Shown: positions 46,401-58,240 of the stretch, in pieces
Layout: each line of letters starts with the position of its first letter
Position numbering within the stretch: the first letter of the stretch is position 1
Source of the DNA: Gavia stellata
Lineage: Eukaryota; Chordata; Aves; Gaviiformes; Gaviidae
DNA length: 64,000 nt
Direction: 5' to 3'
NCBI RefSeq assembly: GCF_030936135.1
Contig: NC_082596.1
Span: forward strand, 99,060,449 to 99,124,448
The notes under the pieces: generated by a model
The model's database searches: none
Told to the model about the DNA's origin: nothing
What the model saw: the letters and a program-made list of their open reading frames with translations, nothing else
Program-made: the position numbers and the translations under genes

Positions 46401-48085
46401 TAAAGGAGCTTCATGCGATTGAACAGCATTTAATTTTGAAGTGTGGGTTTCAAAATGATTTTCTGACAAAGCGAGTTTACTTTCTTTTACTAGTTAGAAA
46501 CATTTTGTGAAAGGCCTTTTTCATTTACTCCGTCTGCTTCTCCCCTACCAGTACACACGCTTTGTCCCATTTTTGTCTGTTTTTTTTCCCCTCATATGTG
46601 GACAAGGATGACACAACTGCAAACAACATGTGCCTTACACAGTAAGTACATATATCCAGCTGAATGAGTTTTCACTTCTACAGCGTTTGCACATTTTTGG
46701 TTTTCTCTTCACAGTATTTAGGAACAAACTCTCAGAGACCTTGATCTCAATGCTTTATCTATGACACAAGCAAAGCCTTGTATCAGCAAGGAGCTGCCTG
46801 TGCAATGAACCGCAGGGGCAGCTGGCAGCACAGGAATAAACAGCCGGGTCTTTGGGCACTGTGCTCCTCGGCAGTTAACCAGACAGAGAAGCGTCAAGAT
46901 ACTCACAAAGTGCTCCTGCACCACAAACCAACGATACTACTATTGGAGGACACAAAAGGAGGAGGCCAGCGCGGGGTACCAGACCAGCACCATGCAACCC
47001 AGACTCCTGCAGCTGACTAGTTTTCCAGCAGATGAATCCGCCTCAGGCTGTGCTACCACAGGGGGAAATCCCACGATTCACATGTTTCATATGGAGCCGT
47101 TCCATCTCATCAGCTACATACCAGAGGGTCTCTGCTACAGGTAACTTCCTCTGGCCAGAGTCCCATAATACAGCAGTAGCACAGGAGCCTGTGGCATCTC
47201 TTCCACAGCAAACCACAATCTTTGGAGCAACCCATCCAACCCACTTTACAAGGAATAACTTCAGCAGAAAATGCCAACCTGTGTTTCCAGGCAAGGCAAC
47301 AGAGAATAAAAGCTCTGTATCCTGTGAACACTGCTGAGTTTCCCATCTTTTACAAAAACAATCAAGGAGAAAAAGCAAAATAACACTGTTTGGTACCTGA
47401 ATGCATCCATGGCTTCCCAGCAGGAAACTGCATGACAGGTACCCAGGAGAGCACACCCGCAGGCTCCCCTCTCCCAGCCGAACAACATGGCTTTTCCACA
47501 GACGTGAAGGCACAAGCCTTATGTACAGAAAAGCCACAGCTGTGGCCCCATCACCAGCTGAGATACATCTATTTTTAAAGCTCATTCCACGCACACAGCA
47601 GCGAGCCCTCCAGGCCTGATTTGTCTCTAGCCCTTGCACTTTAGGTAGAGGATCCCAATTAATAAAAAACGTTTCCTAAACCTTACCTTTTGCACGAGTA
47701 TGAACACGAATTAGCTTTTCACAGCTTTCTTACGCAGGTGAAAACAACGACACGGAGGGTGGGACAGTCTCACGCCTGCTGACTGCAGCACAAAGCCCAA
47801 AAGCAGAGCCCAGCTCTGATCTCCGCTGGCCCCGCTCAGTGTGCAGAGCACCCCGGCTGCGGGCAGGAAAGGCTGTGATCTCGTCCCATGTGCTTCACTG
47901 AATGTCGGTCCCTTGCTGGTCATTCATAGCAGTAAACATGACAGCTATTTGTAAAATGAAGGGTTTTTTTTTTTTCCATTCTGGACTTTGGAGATTTTTT
48001 TATTTGGGGGGATGTGTGTGTGCAATATGCCATCGGTTTTGTTCTCCAAGCATCCCTAGCTATCAGCCTGCCAATGATTTAGAAG

Positions 48086-48290
48086 GTAAGAAATGCACTG
48101 TTGGATCAGGCCACGGTGCTCATAGCCCCATATTCTGTTTCTAACAGGGGCAGATGGGTATGTTCAGGCTAAACTCACAAACCTGAATCTCCCTAGTGCT
48201 CGCAATCATTGGACCAGGGATGTTAGGAAATACATCCCTGTCTCATTATCCTATGAACTCGGGATTTGCCCATGGAAGTCCCCATTAGCC
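48086..48290. repeat. Possible old amniote interspersed repeat
   Basis: The stretch starts 'aagaaatgcactgttggatc', 'aggccacggtgctcatagcc' and continues 'ccatattctgtttctaacag', 'gggcagatgggtatgttcag'. This resembles a reptile/bird repeat that begins 'ggatcagaccaatggtccat', 'ctagcccagtatcctgtctc'. It is considerably diverged, and the far end near 48.3 kb is uncertain. Confidence 0.4.
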
Positions 48291-49513
48291 TGTATCTGCA
48301 GGTTCACGAACAGGACCCTGGGGCAGCAGGTTGCAGGCTCTCATTGCCTACTGCACGAAGTGCATTCACTTATCTCCATCTGGGACATATCAAGAAACCT
48401 GTTGCTGCAGCTACCACTGAAGTACTTGGCTTTCCTAGAAAAAACACTGCTCCTGTCACATGCCTGCACCTTGAAAGAGTGTCCTCAATCTGTGTGTCCT
48501 CTTCCCAGAGCAGGAGGTACACACCGAACCCCGCCAGCGCCACACTCCCCTCCTCTCAGCACACTTTCTTTCCCTAGGACAGGCTCAGCCCACTCTCTCT
48601 CATAATTACTTTTGAAGCATCCTCCAGTCGTGGTTAAAGTGCTGATGACAAGCACATCTCACCTAAGGTAAAGTGAGAGGAAGGGTATTGGAGAGGGGAG
48701 AAAAACCGGTGTGATTGTTGTATTCCCTGATGTGATGGATGGATCCTGGCTAGTCAACCTCGCGGTGGCATCTGGACAAGAAAAAAACAGAAGCCCTGCC
48801 TGGTTTAGGACTTAACACACATGCTGGAGGCTAGCTTCAGCCCTTCCTCTTGCTGGCTGTAGGGCTGAGGCTTCATTCTCCTGCCCAAGCCCTCGCAGGG
48901 CAGGCAGGCAGCCACAGCTGCAGTGGTCCAGCGCATGGGCAAGCGAGTCCTTTCCAGCGGTGGTCCCATGCCCCCCGCAGCACTCCTGGAGCTGCCTGCC
49001 ACCAGGCAGAGCTGCAGTGTAAGAGCCAGTGTCAGCCCCAGCCCTGCCAGGGGATTACAGACAGCCCACTTTATAATCCTAACATGTTTACTCTCAGTTT
49101 TGAGTGCTAGGGGTCATTAACACAAGAGCAGGAGCCCTCCAGACCCAAACAGCAGACGAAGGACTCTTCAGGCACACAGATGGGATAAGCCTTGTTCTCC
49201 TGGCAAACCACATGGACTGAAAAAAAGAATTAAAATTAAAAAAAAAAAAAGGCCAGCAGCTCTCTAAGTGTATGTTAGATCTGCTAATGGGGACTCGCTG
49301 GTACTCCTAGGTAAAAAATGAGGGTCTCAGTAAAGGGAAAACAGGTTTCTCCAAAGCCTTGTGCAAGAAAGCACTCCCTCCTTCTCCCTTAGCCTGAATA
49401 CAGAGATTCATCAGCAGGATAACTCAACAAGGCTCCAACTGTATCTCTATCTCATTGCTTTTCTCAAGGATTTCTGTCTTTACTGCAAAGAAAATGTGAC
49501 ACAGGCTCTCTGT

Positions 49514-49607
49514 CCCCAAGTCTAATATTAATCTTAGATTAGTAACATTATATTTTTAGTATTAATATTACACTACTATTGGTCTAATATTAATATTGGA
49601 CTTGGGG
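49514..49607. repeat. Short palindromic MITE-like element
   Basis: A 94-base unit bounded by inverted arms 49514-49538 and 49583-49607. The left arm starts CCCCAAGTCTAATATTAAT and the right arm, reverse-complemented, starts CCCCAAGTCCAATATTAAT. By eye 23 of 25 positions match and one of the two mismatches is a G-T wobble. The interior repeats the motif TATTAAT several times. No clear target-site duplication is visible, so mobile origin is an inference; the hairpin itself is plain in the sequence. Confidence 0.7.
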
Positions 49608-52600
49608 AGAAGATTTTAAAGTGAGCTGATCATGAGCCTTTGTTTTACCTGCTTGATAACCAGCCTGACTCAGACCAGCTCTGGTGGGGCTGGCATTTCA
49701 CCTCACATCTCTGCAGCGAAACCATGAAGAAGGTGCGGACGCGCAGTTGTGAATTGGTTTGTAAGAGATCTGGATGGCAGGCAGCTTGCCCTTGCGATTA
49801 GACTGGGGAAAAAAAAAACCCCACAAACCCAGCTCGCTTCTTGAAGCTGCTGTTTACAACATTGCAGTATGTTTGTAACCCTGAGACATGAAGAAATGCT
49901 GCTGTGGTGTGTTTTGGTTTTTTGGGTTTTTTCTTAAACACGGCGAGAGGTAAGAAAAGCAGATCCCTCTCGGCATTTCTGAGACCTCCCTTCTTGGGGT
50001 AGATAACTTTTGAGGTCACTTTCCTTTACAAAGCAAAATCCAGTGTTCCTCCTGTGCCGCAGAGCAACGCGCAAGCCCCCCCAGACACGGGATTCCACGT
50101 GTCCCACAGCTTTTTTGGTGTGAAGCATACAGCCAAACAAGAAGCAGGCTCAGCCCCTGCAAGGAGCTGCCCTTGTACTTCCCAACCATGCTAAACCCCA
50201 AGAGAATTACCAAAAGCAGCGACAGCAAACAGCAAAGGTGCTCAACAGCGTTGGCCTCAACGGATGCTCAACGTTTCTCCTGTGAGGTGGACCTCTACCC
50301 ACAAAGCTTGAAGGTCCATGCCATCTAGTGGTGAAAAGCCAAGCCCAGTGCTCTCTTTCTTCCCATCTTGGATACTAAAATCCTCCGGGGTTTCAGACTA
50401 GAGCTGCACTGCAAACAATTCACCTGTTTAAGCAGCCAGTCCAGGGATTAGCGCTTTCCTCTATCCATGCTGTTACTCCAGGATTCAGGAGAAATGTGAG
50501 GACATCCTGGAAATCAGAAAAGCAAAATCAAGTCTGCCCTCAGTATCCAAATCCTTTGGAAACTGTAAAAATTAAGGCTGCAATAAGCATCATTCGGTAA
50601 GACTTAAACCTTGCAATTGTTAAACAAACCTCGTGATTTTGGAAATTATAGAGGCTAACATGGAAGGTCAGTAGAAGACCTGCAAATCAGAGCCACAGAG
50701 TGAAATTCCCAGCTCCCTGCATTCTGCCTTGGTGTGCCCCCTCCGGTCTGGAGGAAGGGTGAGCATTTTCCCACATGGAAGTACCCATGCCAGTTGTTTG
50801 CAAACGTGCCCCCACCCCACTGGCACCAGAAGTCAATCAGACCAGGTCTGTTCCTGGAGAGACAAAGGTCCAGTTGTGCCAGGATCAGAAGTCGCAGCAG
50901 ATGCAGGGCCGTCCAGCCACAAAACCAAGGAGGCTTTGGGGGGGGTTATCATCGTTAGAGAGTGCAACCGATGCTGCACACCCAAGCTCAGCTGTCCCAC
51001 AACCGCTCAGATGCCCAGGCAGCATCTCCTGTTTCTTCTACAACATCCTCAATGCAGGGTCTTACAGGACTTGAGGGTAAAAGCTCTTTACATTCTTAAA
51101 AGCTGAAAGCACTCGCTTTGGAAACAACTAGCGCATAAGAGACGTATTGCAACACGTTCTGCTATGGCAAAGGTGTTGCCTGACATTTTTAAACACAGAA
51201 AAGGCAAACAGCTGATCAGCCGGCATTGAAGGGATGACGAGACACAGGAACTGTAATAACTCAAAATAAGCAAGAAGTTCTCATAAAGACAGAAGGCTCC
51301 TGATTAGGTCCTTAAATAAGAAGGAGCAGGGCACTGCGCTAGGAAGCTCAAGACTGACTGAAATCAAAATTGAGTGGTAATGTACCTGCAGTGGTTTAAT
51401 CTAGCACACAGAAGCAGCGAAACTTGCTTCAAGCGAGAGCTAGCGTTATTTGTGAACAAGCGCATTTGCTGATAAAAGGCTTTCAACTCCCCACACGAGA
51501 TGTTCCAACGCTCTAGCAGAAAGGAGAGGAAATTGATACGACATACAGCAAACTATCCTCTGCTGCAGCGGTTCTGAGGAGGACACAGGGTATGCGTATC
51601 TTCTCGTTTGGGAACTCTGCAGTCATCTGCATAGAAGGCTGGAAGTTTTGGTGGGGCGGAAGTCAGCTGTGTGAGTTGTACAGCATGCACAGAATGAGGC
51701 GCGAGGAATTCACAAATTGGTACATCTCAGGCCACAGCTTCCTGATGCAGGATGCACATCTTCTCACCCTTCTGAGTTCAGTACACCGCCAGCACTCAGG
51801 CTGCGTCCCTGTGGCAGTACACACGAAGCATGCTAGGAGAGGGAGGTACACCACAAACAGTACGTGTGCAACACTTCCATGACCCCAAAGCGAGCACGTT
51901 ATGGCCCCATCCCATCCTCCCCTAGCTATTAGGGTCCCTTTGCTACTGAAGATAAAGGAACGTTTGTATTATACATTTCCTGTTGCGGAAGGTGAAAAGC
52001 CCTGTGAACAGAAATGCAGGAAAATAAAGTCCAAGATGTATTTCATCTCAGTGTCCCCATTTGTAAAAAAAACCAGGATGTTAGTCTTGGTTTGAGTTCT
52101 ACTGATGAAAGAGGTCTCCTGCCTTTAAGAGACTTCTCCCCCAGATTTCCACTGTGGTACGTCCTCCAAAGGTGACTACACCCCAAGAACTCTCAGCTAT
52201 TAGCACTGGTCAGTTCTGCTCTTTGCTCCATGATGCTGCTCTGTCCACCCATGGGTGCATCTCGCCCTTCCCTTTGCCTGAAGCCGAGTCCAACATTAAC
52301 TATGTGTTGACACAAGCCCTAGACCAGATGCAAACCCTGCTCACAGGCAGTCTACAAAGCAGTGTGAAAATGCCTCCATTCTATCCAGCTTTCAGAGATA
52401 ACATTTTATTGATTACTAACGCCCACAGGGATAACAGATGCTCAAAACACAAGAGCCTCTGATGTGCATGAAGACTACAGCTAATACACACATCTTAAAC
52501 ATTTAATATAAACCCCAGCATATTCACACTGCCAACTTCCAGTCTAATCCCATGTAAAAAAATCCTCATGTCAATATGGTGAGACACCGCTTCCGTTTTA

Positions 52601-53564
52601 GAAAGATTGCGTATTTTCATTGTGTCTAGGATCAAGGCCACAGGAGAACCCCAGGGACAGCACACAAGTGCCCGTGGGGAAGGAGAACTATCACTCAGAA
52701 CAGCCTGTGGTGGAACTGCTTGTACAGCAGAGTTATGCACCTTTCTTCATTCCACTGGAACAGACCATGAAGCATTTCCTTGGGATCAGTACCAAAGCAG
52801 AAGAGCAAGCGTATGTTCTACAAGCATCTGACACCAGTAGGTAGCACATCACCCATCACTCTCACTTACATTAATTAACCCCCCAAACAGCCCCCCCCCA
52901 CATACAACTCCAACTTTTTGAAGTCAAAAGACTCAAGTGCTCAAGTTGCACAATGCCATGGCATTTCACTGTACTCCATTAGTAGCCCATCTTTACATGT
53001 GAGAAGAGTAGGAAAATAGCAAAACCGTTCATTCTCTCTAATATTAAAGAGATTTTTTTCAAAATTTCTTTTAATCTCATTTTTCAATAAAAGAACCCAG
53101 GATTCAGTTTAGGCATTTTACTTAACAGAAGGAATCAGGGATGAAGCACGTTTTTATTTCCTTCTCCTGTACATCTTCATTTCCAAACTAGAACAACTTT
53201 GTACTTTACCAACATACTTACTTTTAGACAAACTATGAAGTCTACAACCAATCTTCCAAGCATAAAGAACAAAGGAGGGAGGAGGTGGTTTGATTTTTGG
53301 GTGTTTGTTTTGGGGTTTTTTAACTTGCTAAAATGAAATGACAGCTTTCAAGGATAAGGCAGAAAACCCACCTTTAATAAACTACTGCTCTACAAGATAT
53401 ACACTAACCTGTTCTGTAAGATTAAGTCATCTGCCAGTATTATGCCAGCTAGAGTGTAACTTTTGACAAGTCTTTTGTAGTGTTGCACACTCAAACAAGA
53501 AATCTTCTTCTACAGGCAATATCCCATTCAAAAAAAGCCAGAAAACCACTCGGGTCAAATATTC

Positions 53565-56500
53565 ATATCAAGTCTGGTTACTTTATTTTTCATCTGTGCA
53601 GTCAGTTAAAATAACAGTTAATGATGAAAACGGACAACCACAGAAGCTTTAGGTACAGTATTGTAACACTGAAGAAGCAAATGACCATGTTGAACACATT
53701 CTTTATGCTGATCATTTCCAAACAAAACAGAAGTACATACACAGGTCTAGTTCAGTGTAAAACCTGGTATTAAGCAGCAAGTTGCTCACAAATTGCAGCA
53801 CAGTATATGGCATTTACTGCAAATAGCTACAGCAGCAGTGCTTAGTGGGTGAACTGCATAGAATTAGCCTCATGGGCAAACATTGAATCACCACGATAAT
53901 AACCTTAGTGGCTCCCTAACAGGTCTGAATTAAGTTCAGCACAAACAAAATTGTTAACAATCCTTGAATTTTAGCAATAGCTTTTGTATTTTTTTTCCAC
54001 CGGTCTACACTGTGTTTCTTCCAGCCTTCATTGCAGTAACTGTTTTCAATTAACTGTCACATACAACACAGGTAATTACTGCTTATTCAAAGTTACACAG
54101 CCCCTGCAACAAAGGTGATATGACTATATTTAAAGTAAGAACCCAAAATACATTCAAGAGAATGGCTGCAACAATAAGGCAATAAACAGTTTTAAAAATA
54201 GATCCTACTAAACAAAATGAGACCAACTGTGTAACCTGTTGCCTTCATAAGGTTTCAGACTTGAATGGGTCAATTCAAAGTCAAGTGCTTATCCACCAGT
54301 AACATTTCAGAAGTACATTGGTAAAAAAAATTCAGAGACATGAGTATATTGGACTGCCAGCAATCACAACCCAGGTCTTATCACAAGTACGCTTTCACAC
54401 ACACAGCTTCGATTTTACAGGTTTGCATGAAGCACCCTGTACAAAGATTTTACTACTGACTCCTTCAGGAAACATTATGCATTAACAGAAGACACCAGCA
54501 TTACAAAATTCTTCCAAACCACATAATATAAACCTTTGGCCTGCTACTAATAAGATCATTAAAGCTATGCACTAGGCAGACAGCATTATTGGCAGCTATG
54601 TCACAGCAACATCAAAAAATAGCATCAGCTGTTTAAAAAAAAAAGACACTGAAAATAACTTTGGGGAGTGAAATGTACATCTACATACAGCAAGGAAGGG
54701 AAGAGAAATTGTTTGGCAGATGAGCTACCCAGAGGTTCCACAGCCATCTTATTGCGTATTTGATCAGTATCGCCATTCAAACCCACATGTATTTTTTCCT
54801 TCATTAATTTGCTCCAGAGTCTTGATTCCTGTACCTTTAGAGCCACCCTGACTAGCTATGTATATTGCTGTACTTCACATTTCTTCACAGCTACTAGAAG
54901 CAGAGATCGAGTTAACTGTTACTTATCTCAGCCAGGGATACTACAAGCGCATCAGCCTTTTGCCATCTTCTGTGCACTAAAGTCTAGGTAAAAGTGAAGT
55001 GCAGTGGAGTGTCAATATCCTACATCAGTACAAAAAAAATATTTGTAAGCCTATATTAGCAAAGCTCAAGACAAAGATGCTAAAGATATTTCTTAAGAAA
55101 AATGTACCAGTACTTGGTAAGCACTGCTAAACTGAAAGCCTCATCATGTGAAAAGACATACAGACAAGAATGTTGTGACATTAAGTTGTGCAAGGCAAAC
55201 AACTGAAAGCAACAGGGAATAGAATCTGATTGCTTTTGCTCGGTTTGAGTAAATGGGAATTTTACTAATTAAAAAAAAACCATCAGGCATTCCCTTGCCA
55301 GCAGACAAGCTAGAGGAAGGAGACTATCAATATTTCTACATGTGTTTAAAGGATATGTGCATAGCACTGCCTAATCATGCTTGAAAATGTAACCCTGTAA
55401 TACAAAGCATGCTTATACATACATGCTGGTAAACAGAACAAAGAATTTTAGACTCTAAAGGAAGGTGAGGGCTGATCTTATATATTTTAATACTGAAACA
55501 TCCAAATAATTTTATGAAGTGAATGCCCTCATTAGCTTTTGAACAGTATTCACAGATGACAAATTAAAACAAAGGCACTAAAAGAGTGCTCTTTTCCCAG
55601 ATGTAGGCCTGCTTGATGAAAAAGCTAAATGTTGCTGCTTTTAGCCATATAATTGAACGAAGCTACAAGTTTGGAAGGCATAAGTTTAAACTTCTTAACA
55701 ACTGAAAGTAAAAGACCAATTTTGTAGTCCTGTTTAACAGTTTTTATACAGGGAACAGTGATCCAAATGCCACCACATATCCAAGCTTTGAGAGAAAACT
55801 GAAGCTGCTCTTGACAAGACCTGTTGGTAGTTCTCTCATACACACATCAGAGGTGGTACACGCATGTTCCTCCTCTTTCCAAAGATCTCATGCATCAGTC
55901 TTCAAAGTTGCTAGATAAACAGAAGTGGAGCTCTTCATTCTGAAGTGCAATGTCAAAATAGCTGTATAACTCATTCTCAAAAAAACAGAAGCAACTGCTT
56001 ATTACCAGTAAAAATTAGTAAGTCCTCCACCAAACATGAGGTACCAAATTCATTTCTATAACACTATCAAAGTGTTACAGTGATGTCTACCAAATTGGTC
56101 AGAATGCCTTAACTGGTTCCAGGAAAGAAGTTATGTCAGGTACCATATACCTGACGTAAAGGGGTACAAAGTGAACTAGAGAAGTGCTTAGTATCCAAAA
56201 CCCAAGGATGACACTTCAGAATACTAAACATTGAGTACATAACCTAGGCACCTTCCCCTCTCCAACACAAGTTGGACTTAAGAGTAAAAGGTTCAGGAGA
56301 AACATACAGAAACCTAGCAGGACTGTTTAACCTGTAACCCTTTTACATCAAAACCAAGAAAACAGGTCTTACCACCCGATTCTTTTTTTTTTAAAGGAGA
56401 TAATAAAAACCTCCAAATCATATGCATCTAATACCGGTTTTTCATATTTCATTTATACTTTCTACATATAAGAGCATCACTAAAATCTCACTTTAGAATA

Positions 56501-56998
56501 CTTTCTAAAGCAGGATATTCTTTCAACCGTTTTTCAAGTTCACATGCATTCTCAAGGTTGAAGAAAAAATATATATTCATATATAGCTAAGGAAATAAAA
56601 CTCAATTTCACTATATGTAGTTACAGTGCTGTAAAGAAAAAATAATTTAGAAACCATTTCAAGTCTGAAATGTTTACTAGTTCAGACTAATACAAAGGCT
56701 AAGCCTATGGTCCAGGACCTGTTTTTAATCTGTGTGCAGAGATAGGAGCTACAGCAGGTCAGCATTTTTCTGAGGGAGATTTCTCTCCACCCCTCCTTTC
56801 TTCCAGTATTCTATGACTTGCTGCTGAAGCCCTCCCTGAACCTCTACCAAAGTAGTATACATTGGTAGTTCAGAAATAAAGGTCCACAGGTATTAATATT
56901 ACCTCTTAAGTCAGTTTTTCAGTAAGATCAAACCACTGAACAACACAGTGCAGAGGTGCTTAACCATTTATAGTTAGTCAGAAGTTCAACGAAGTACT
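53565..56998 (-). other. SMIM13: SMIM13 3' UTR (inferred)
   Basis: Compact AT-rich sequence with no recognised repeat, running downstream of the SMIM13 stop codon to a candidate poly(A) signal. A UTR of a few kb on this small gene is in line with what I know of mammalian SMIM13. The short open frames inside it have no recognisable similarity. The extent is inferred from the signal position and composition only. Confidence 0.55.
53582..53587 (-). terminator. SMIM13: Candidate SMIM13 poly(A) signal AATAAA
   Basis: On the - strand AATAAA lies within GATGAAAAATAAAGTAACC, about 3.4 kb downstream of the SMIM13 stop, and marks a plausible cleavage site near 53565. Another AATAAA on the same strand at 53158-53153 could give a longer transcript. 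Confidence 0.5.
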
Positions 56999-57192
56999 TT
57001 AAGTTGTGTCTTCTGTAGGTGCCCTTCGCTGTCGAGCAGATTTCTGTCTACCTCTCTGAGGTGACGGTGGAGTCTCCTGTTCAGCTTCAGTCTCTGAAGG
57101 CTCGTTGTCTCCCTGTTGGGACCCCGTATCACCTATCAATTCTCTCAGGAATTTGAATTTAGACAAAAACAATTGCCAGACCACATACCAGC
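56999..57192 (-). CDS. SMIM13: SMIM13 last coding exon (small integral membrane protein 13)
   Basis: Read on the - strand, a pyrimidine tract and CTGCAG acceptor precede the exon, which starts at 57192 in phase 1 (it completes a Gly codon) and ends with TAA at 57001-56999. It encodes 63 residues starting WYVVWQLFLSKFKFLREL, then IGDTGSQQGDNEPSE, and later SARQRRAP. This corresponds closely to the cytoplasmic part of mammalian SMIM13 (GWYFVWHLFLSKFKFLREL, GDTGS, SARQRRAP). The N-terminal hydrophobic membrane segment sits in an upstream exon that is not in the window. The protein's biochemical role is not established. The ATG-initiated frame from 57232 runs through the intron and is not the true start. 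Confidence 0.92.
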
Positions 57193-58130
57193 CTGCAGGA
57201 AAAAGAAAAAAGGTACTGCTTAGTGACTTCATACAAATTGATAGTCAGCTGTCAGGCAAAGTATACCAGAAAAGTGAGAAAACACTTGATCATCTCCCAT
57301 CCTCTAAAGGCCAACTCTCAACCCCAACACCCCTTTGCAATGCACCCACTCCTTTCTACAGTCCTATAAATACGTATTTGGCTTGATAAAGTTTGTCCTC
57401 ATCCGAAAGCAAACATTTAAGCTCCATGCAAGGACCTACACATTCCAAACTGTACTGCCAGGTAGTACAGTACAGCAGGGAGGTGATCACCATTGCACAG
57501 ATAAGGGTCTTAACCGTCAGGAGAAAAAGAATTTCTGCGGCTATACCTAAAACAAGGAATCAGGATTCATTACATAGGCACTGTAAAAAGGTAGCACTAG
57601 GGTTTCTACCCTTGCTCAGCAAACACATCATTCTGAAAATTACATTTTAAAAGCTGTATTACATAATCTGTATTAAGCACACTTCTGAAGATCTTGAAAT
57701 TAATACCATGTTTTATGATGAATCCTATTCTGAAATGCACAGCTTCCTTATTATGTTCACTGACAGACCACATCCCCCAAACGCAAGGTGTTCCATCACC
57801 ATGCCCAAATCCCATTAAAGTAAAATTAACATTCTCTGCTAAATTTGCAATCTGTTCCACTGGTAAAATGCTCCGGGTCCCAAAACTATGCAAGAGTTGA
57901 GATGGTCACATTTCTAGAATATCTCTTGAAAAATATTTAAGATCCAGCTCCTCAAGTGTTTCTGTAACAGGTAGCCAAGGAACTTAAAAAAGCAGACAAA
58001 TGTATCTAAATCTAACCCAGAATCTTCCCTTTAAAAGGTCTCCCTTATCTAAGCATTTAGGTCAAGAGAACCTGGAGTTTCACCCAGCTGAGAGCTAGTG
58101 ATATCCCCTTCCCTCTAGCTAAGCAGTCAA

Positions 58131-58240
58131 GTTTCATCATCCATAAAATAGGAAAGTAACTTGTCTGTGAAATACACAGTTAAGCAGCATAAAATTTAAA
58201 GAGCTATTTGAAAACATATGCTATATAAACATCATTTGCA
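58131..58240 (+). repeat. Ancient L3-type LINE tail fragment
   Basis: The segment reads 'catcatccataaaataggaa', then 'aaagagctatttgaaaacat', 'atgctatataaacatcattt'. It matches the order of an L3/CR1-type 3' end ('catctataaaatagggataa', 'aaagcgctttgaaagatcct', 'ggtgctatataagtgcaaag'). Divergence is high. Confidence 0.55.

Larger units (their letters stand above)
40600..53560. other. Intergenic block between NEDD9 and SMIM13
   Basis: About 13 kb, visibly richer in G+C and CpG than the flanking introns, particularly from 40.6 to 52 kb. Several frames stay open for 100-198 codons on both strands (longest 47043-47639, - strand). They overlap each other, lack conserved motifs, and have no paired splice sites or domain signatures that I recognise, so I read them as chance in GC-rich DNA. 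An unrecognised lncRNA cannot be excluded. Apart from one probable old repeat, a small palindromic element and T/G tracts, I see nothing specific. Confidence 0.6.

Noticed and set aside
46596..46607. ATG TGG ACA AGG, which would encode the four residues of an alternative human NEDD9 first exon (MWTR).
   Set aside because: It lies 8 kb downstream of the NEDD9 stop codon and is not followed by a GT donor, so it is a chance match.
57193..57232. ATG-led N-terminal extension of the SMIM13 frame.
   Set aside because: These codons are intronic: a pyrimidine tract and CAG acceptor lie directly before 57192, and the known protein has a hydrophobic N-terminus instead.
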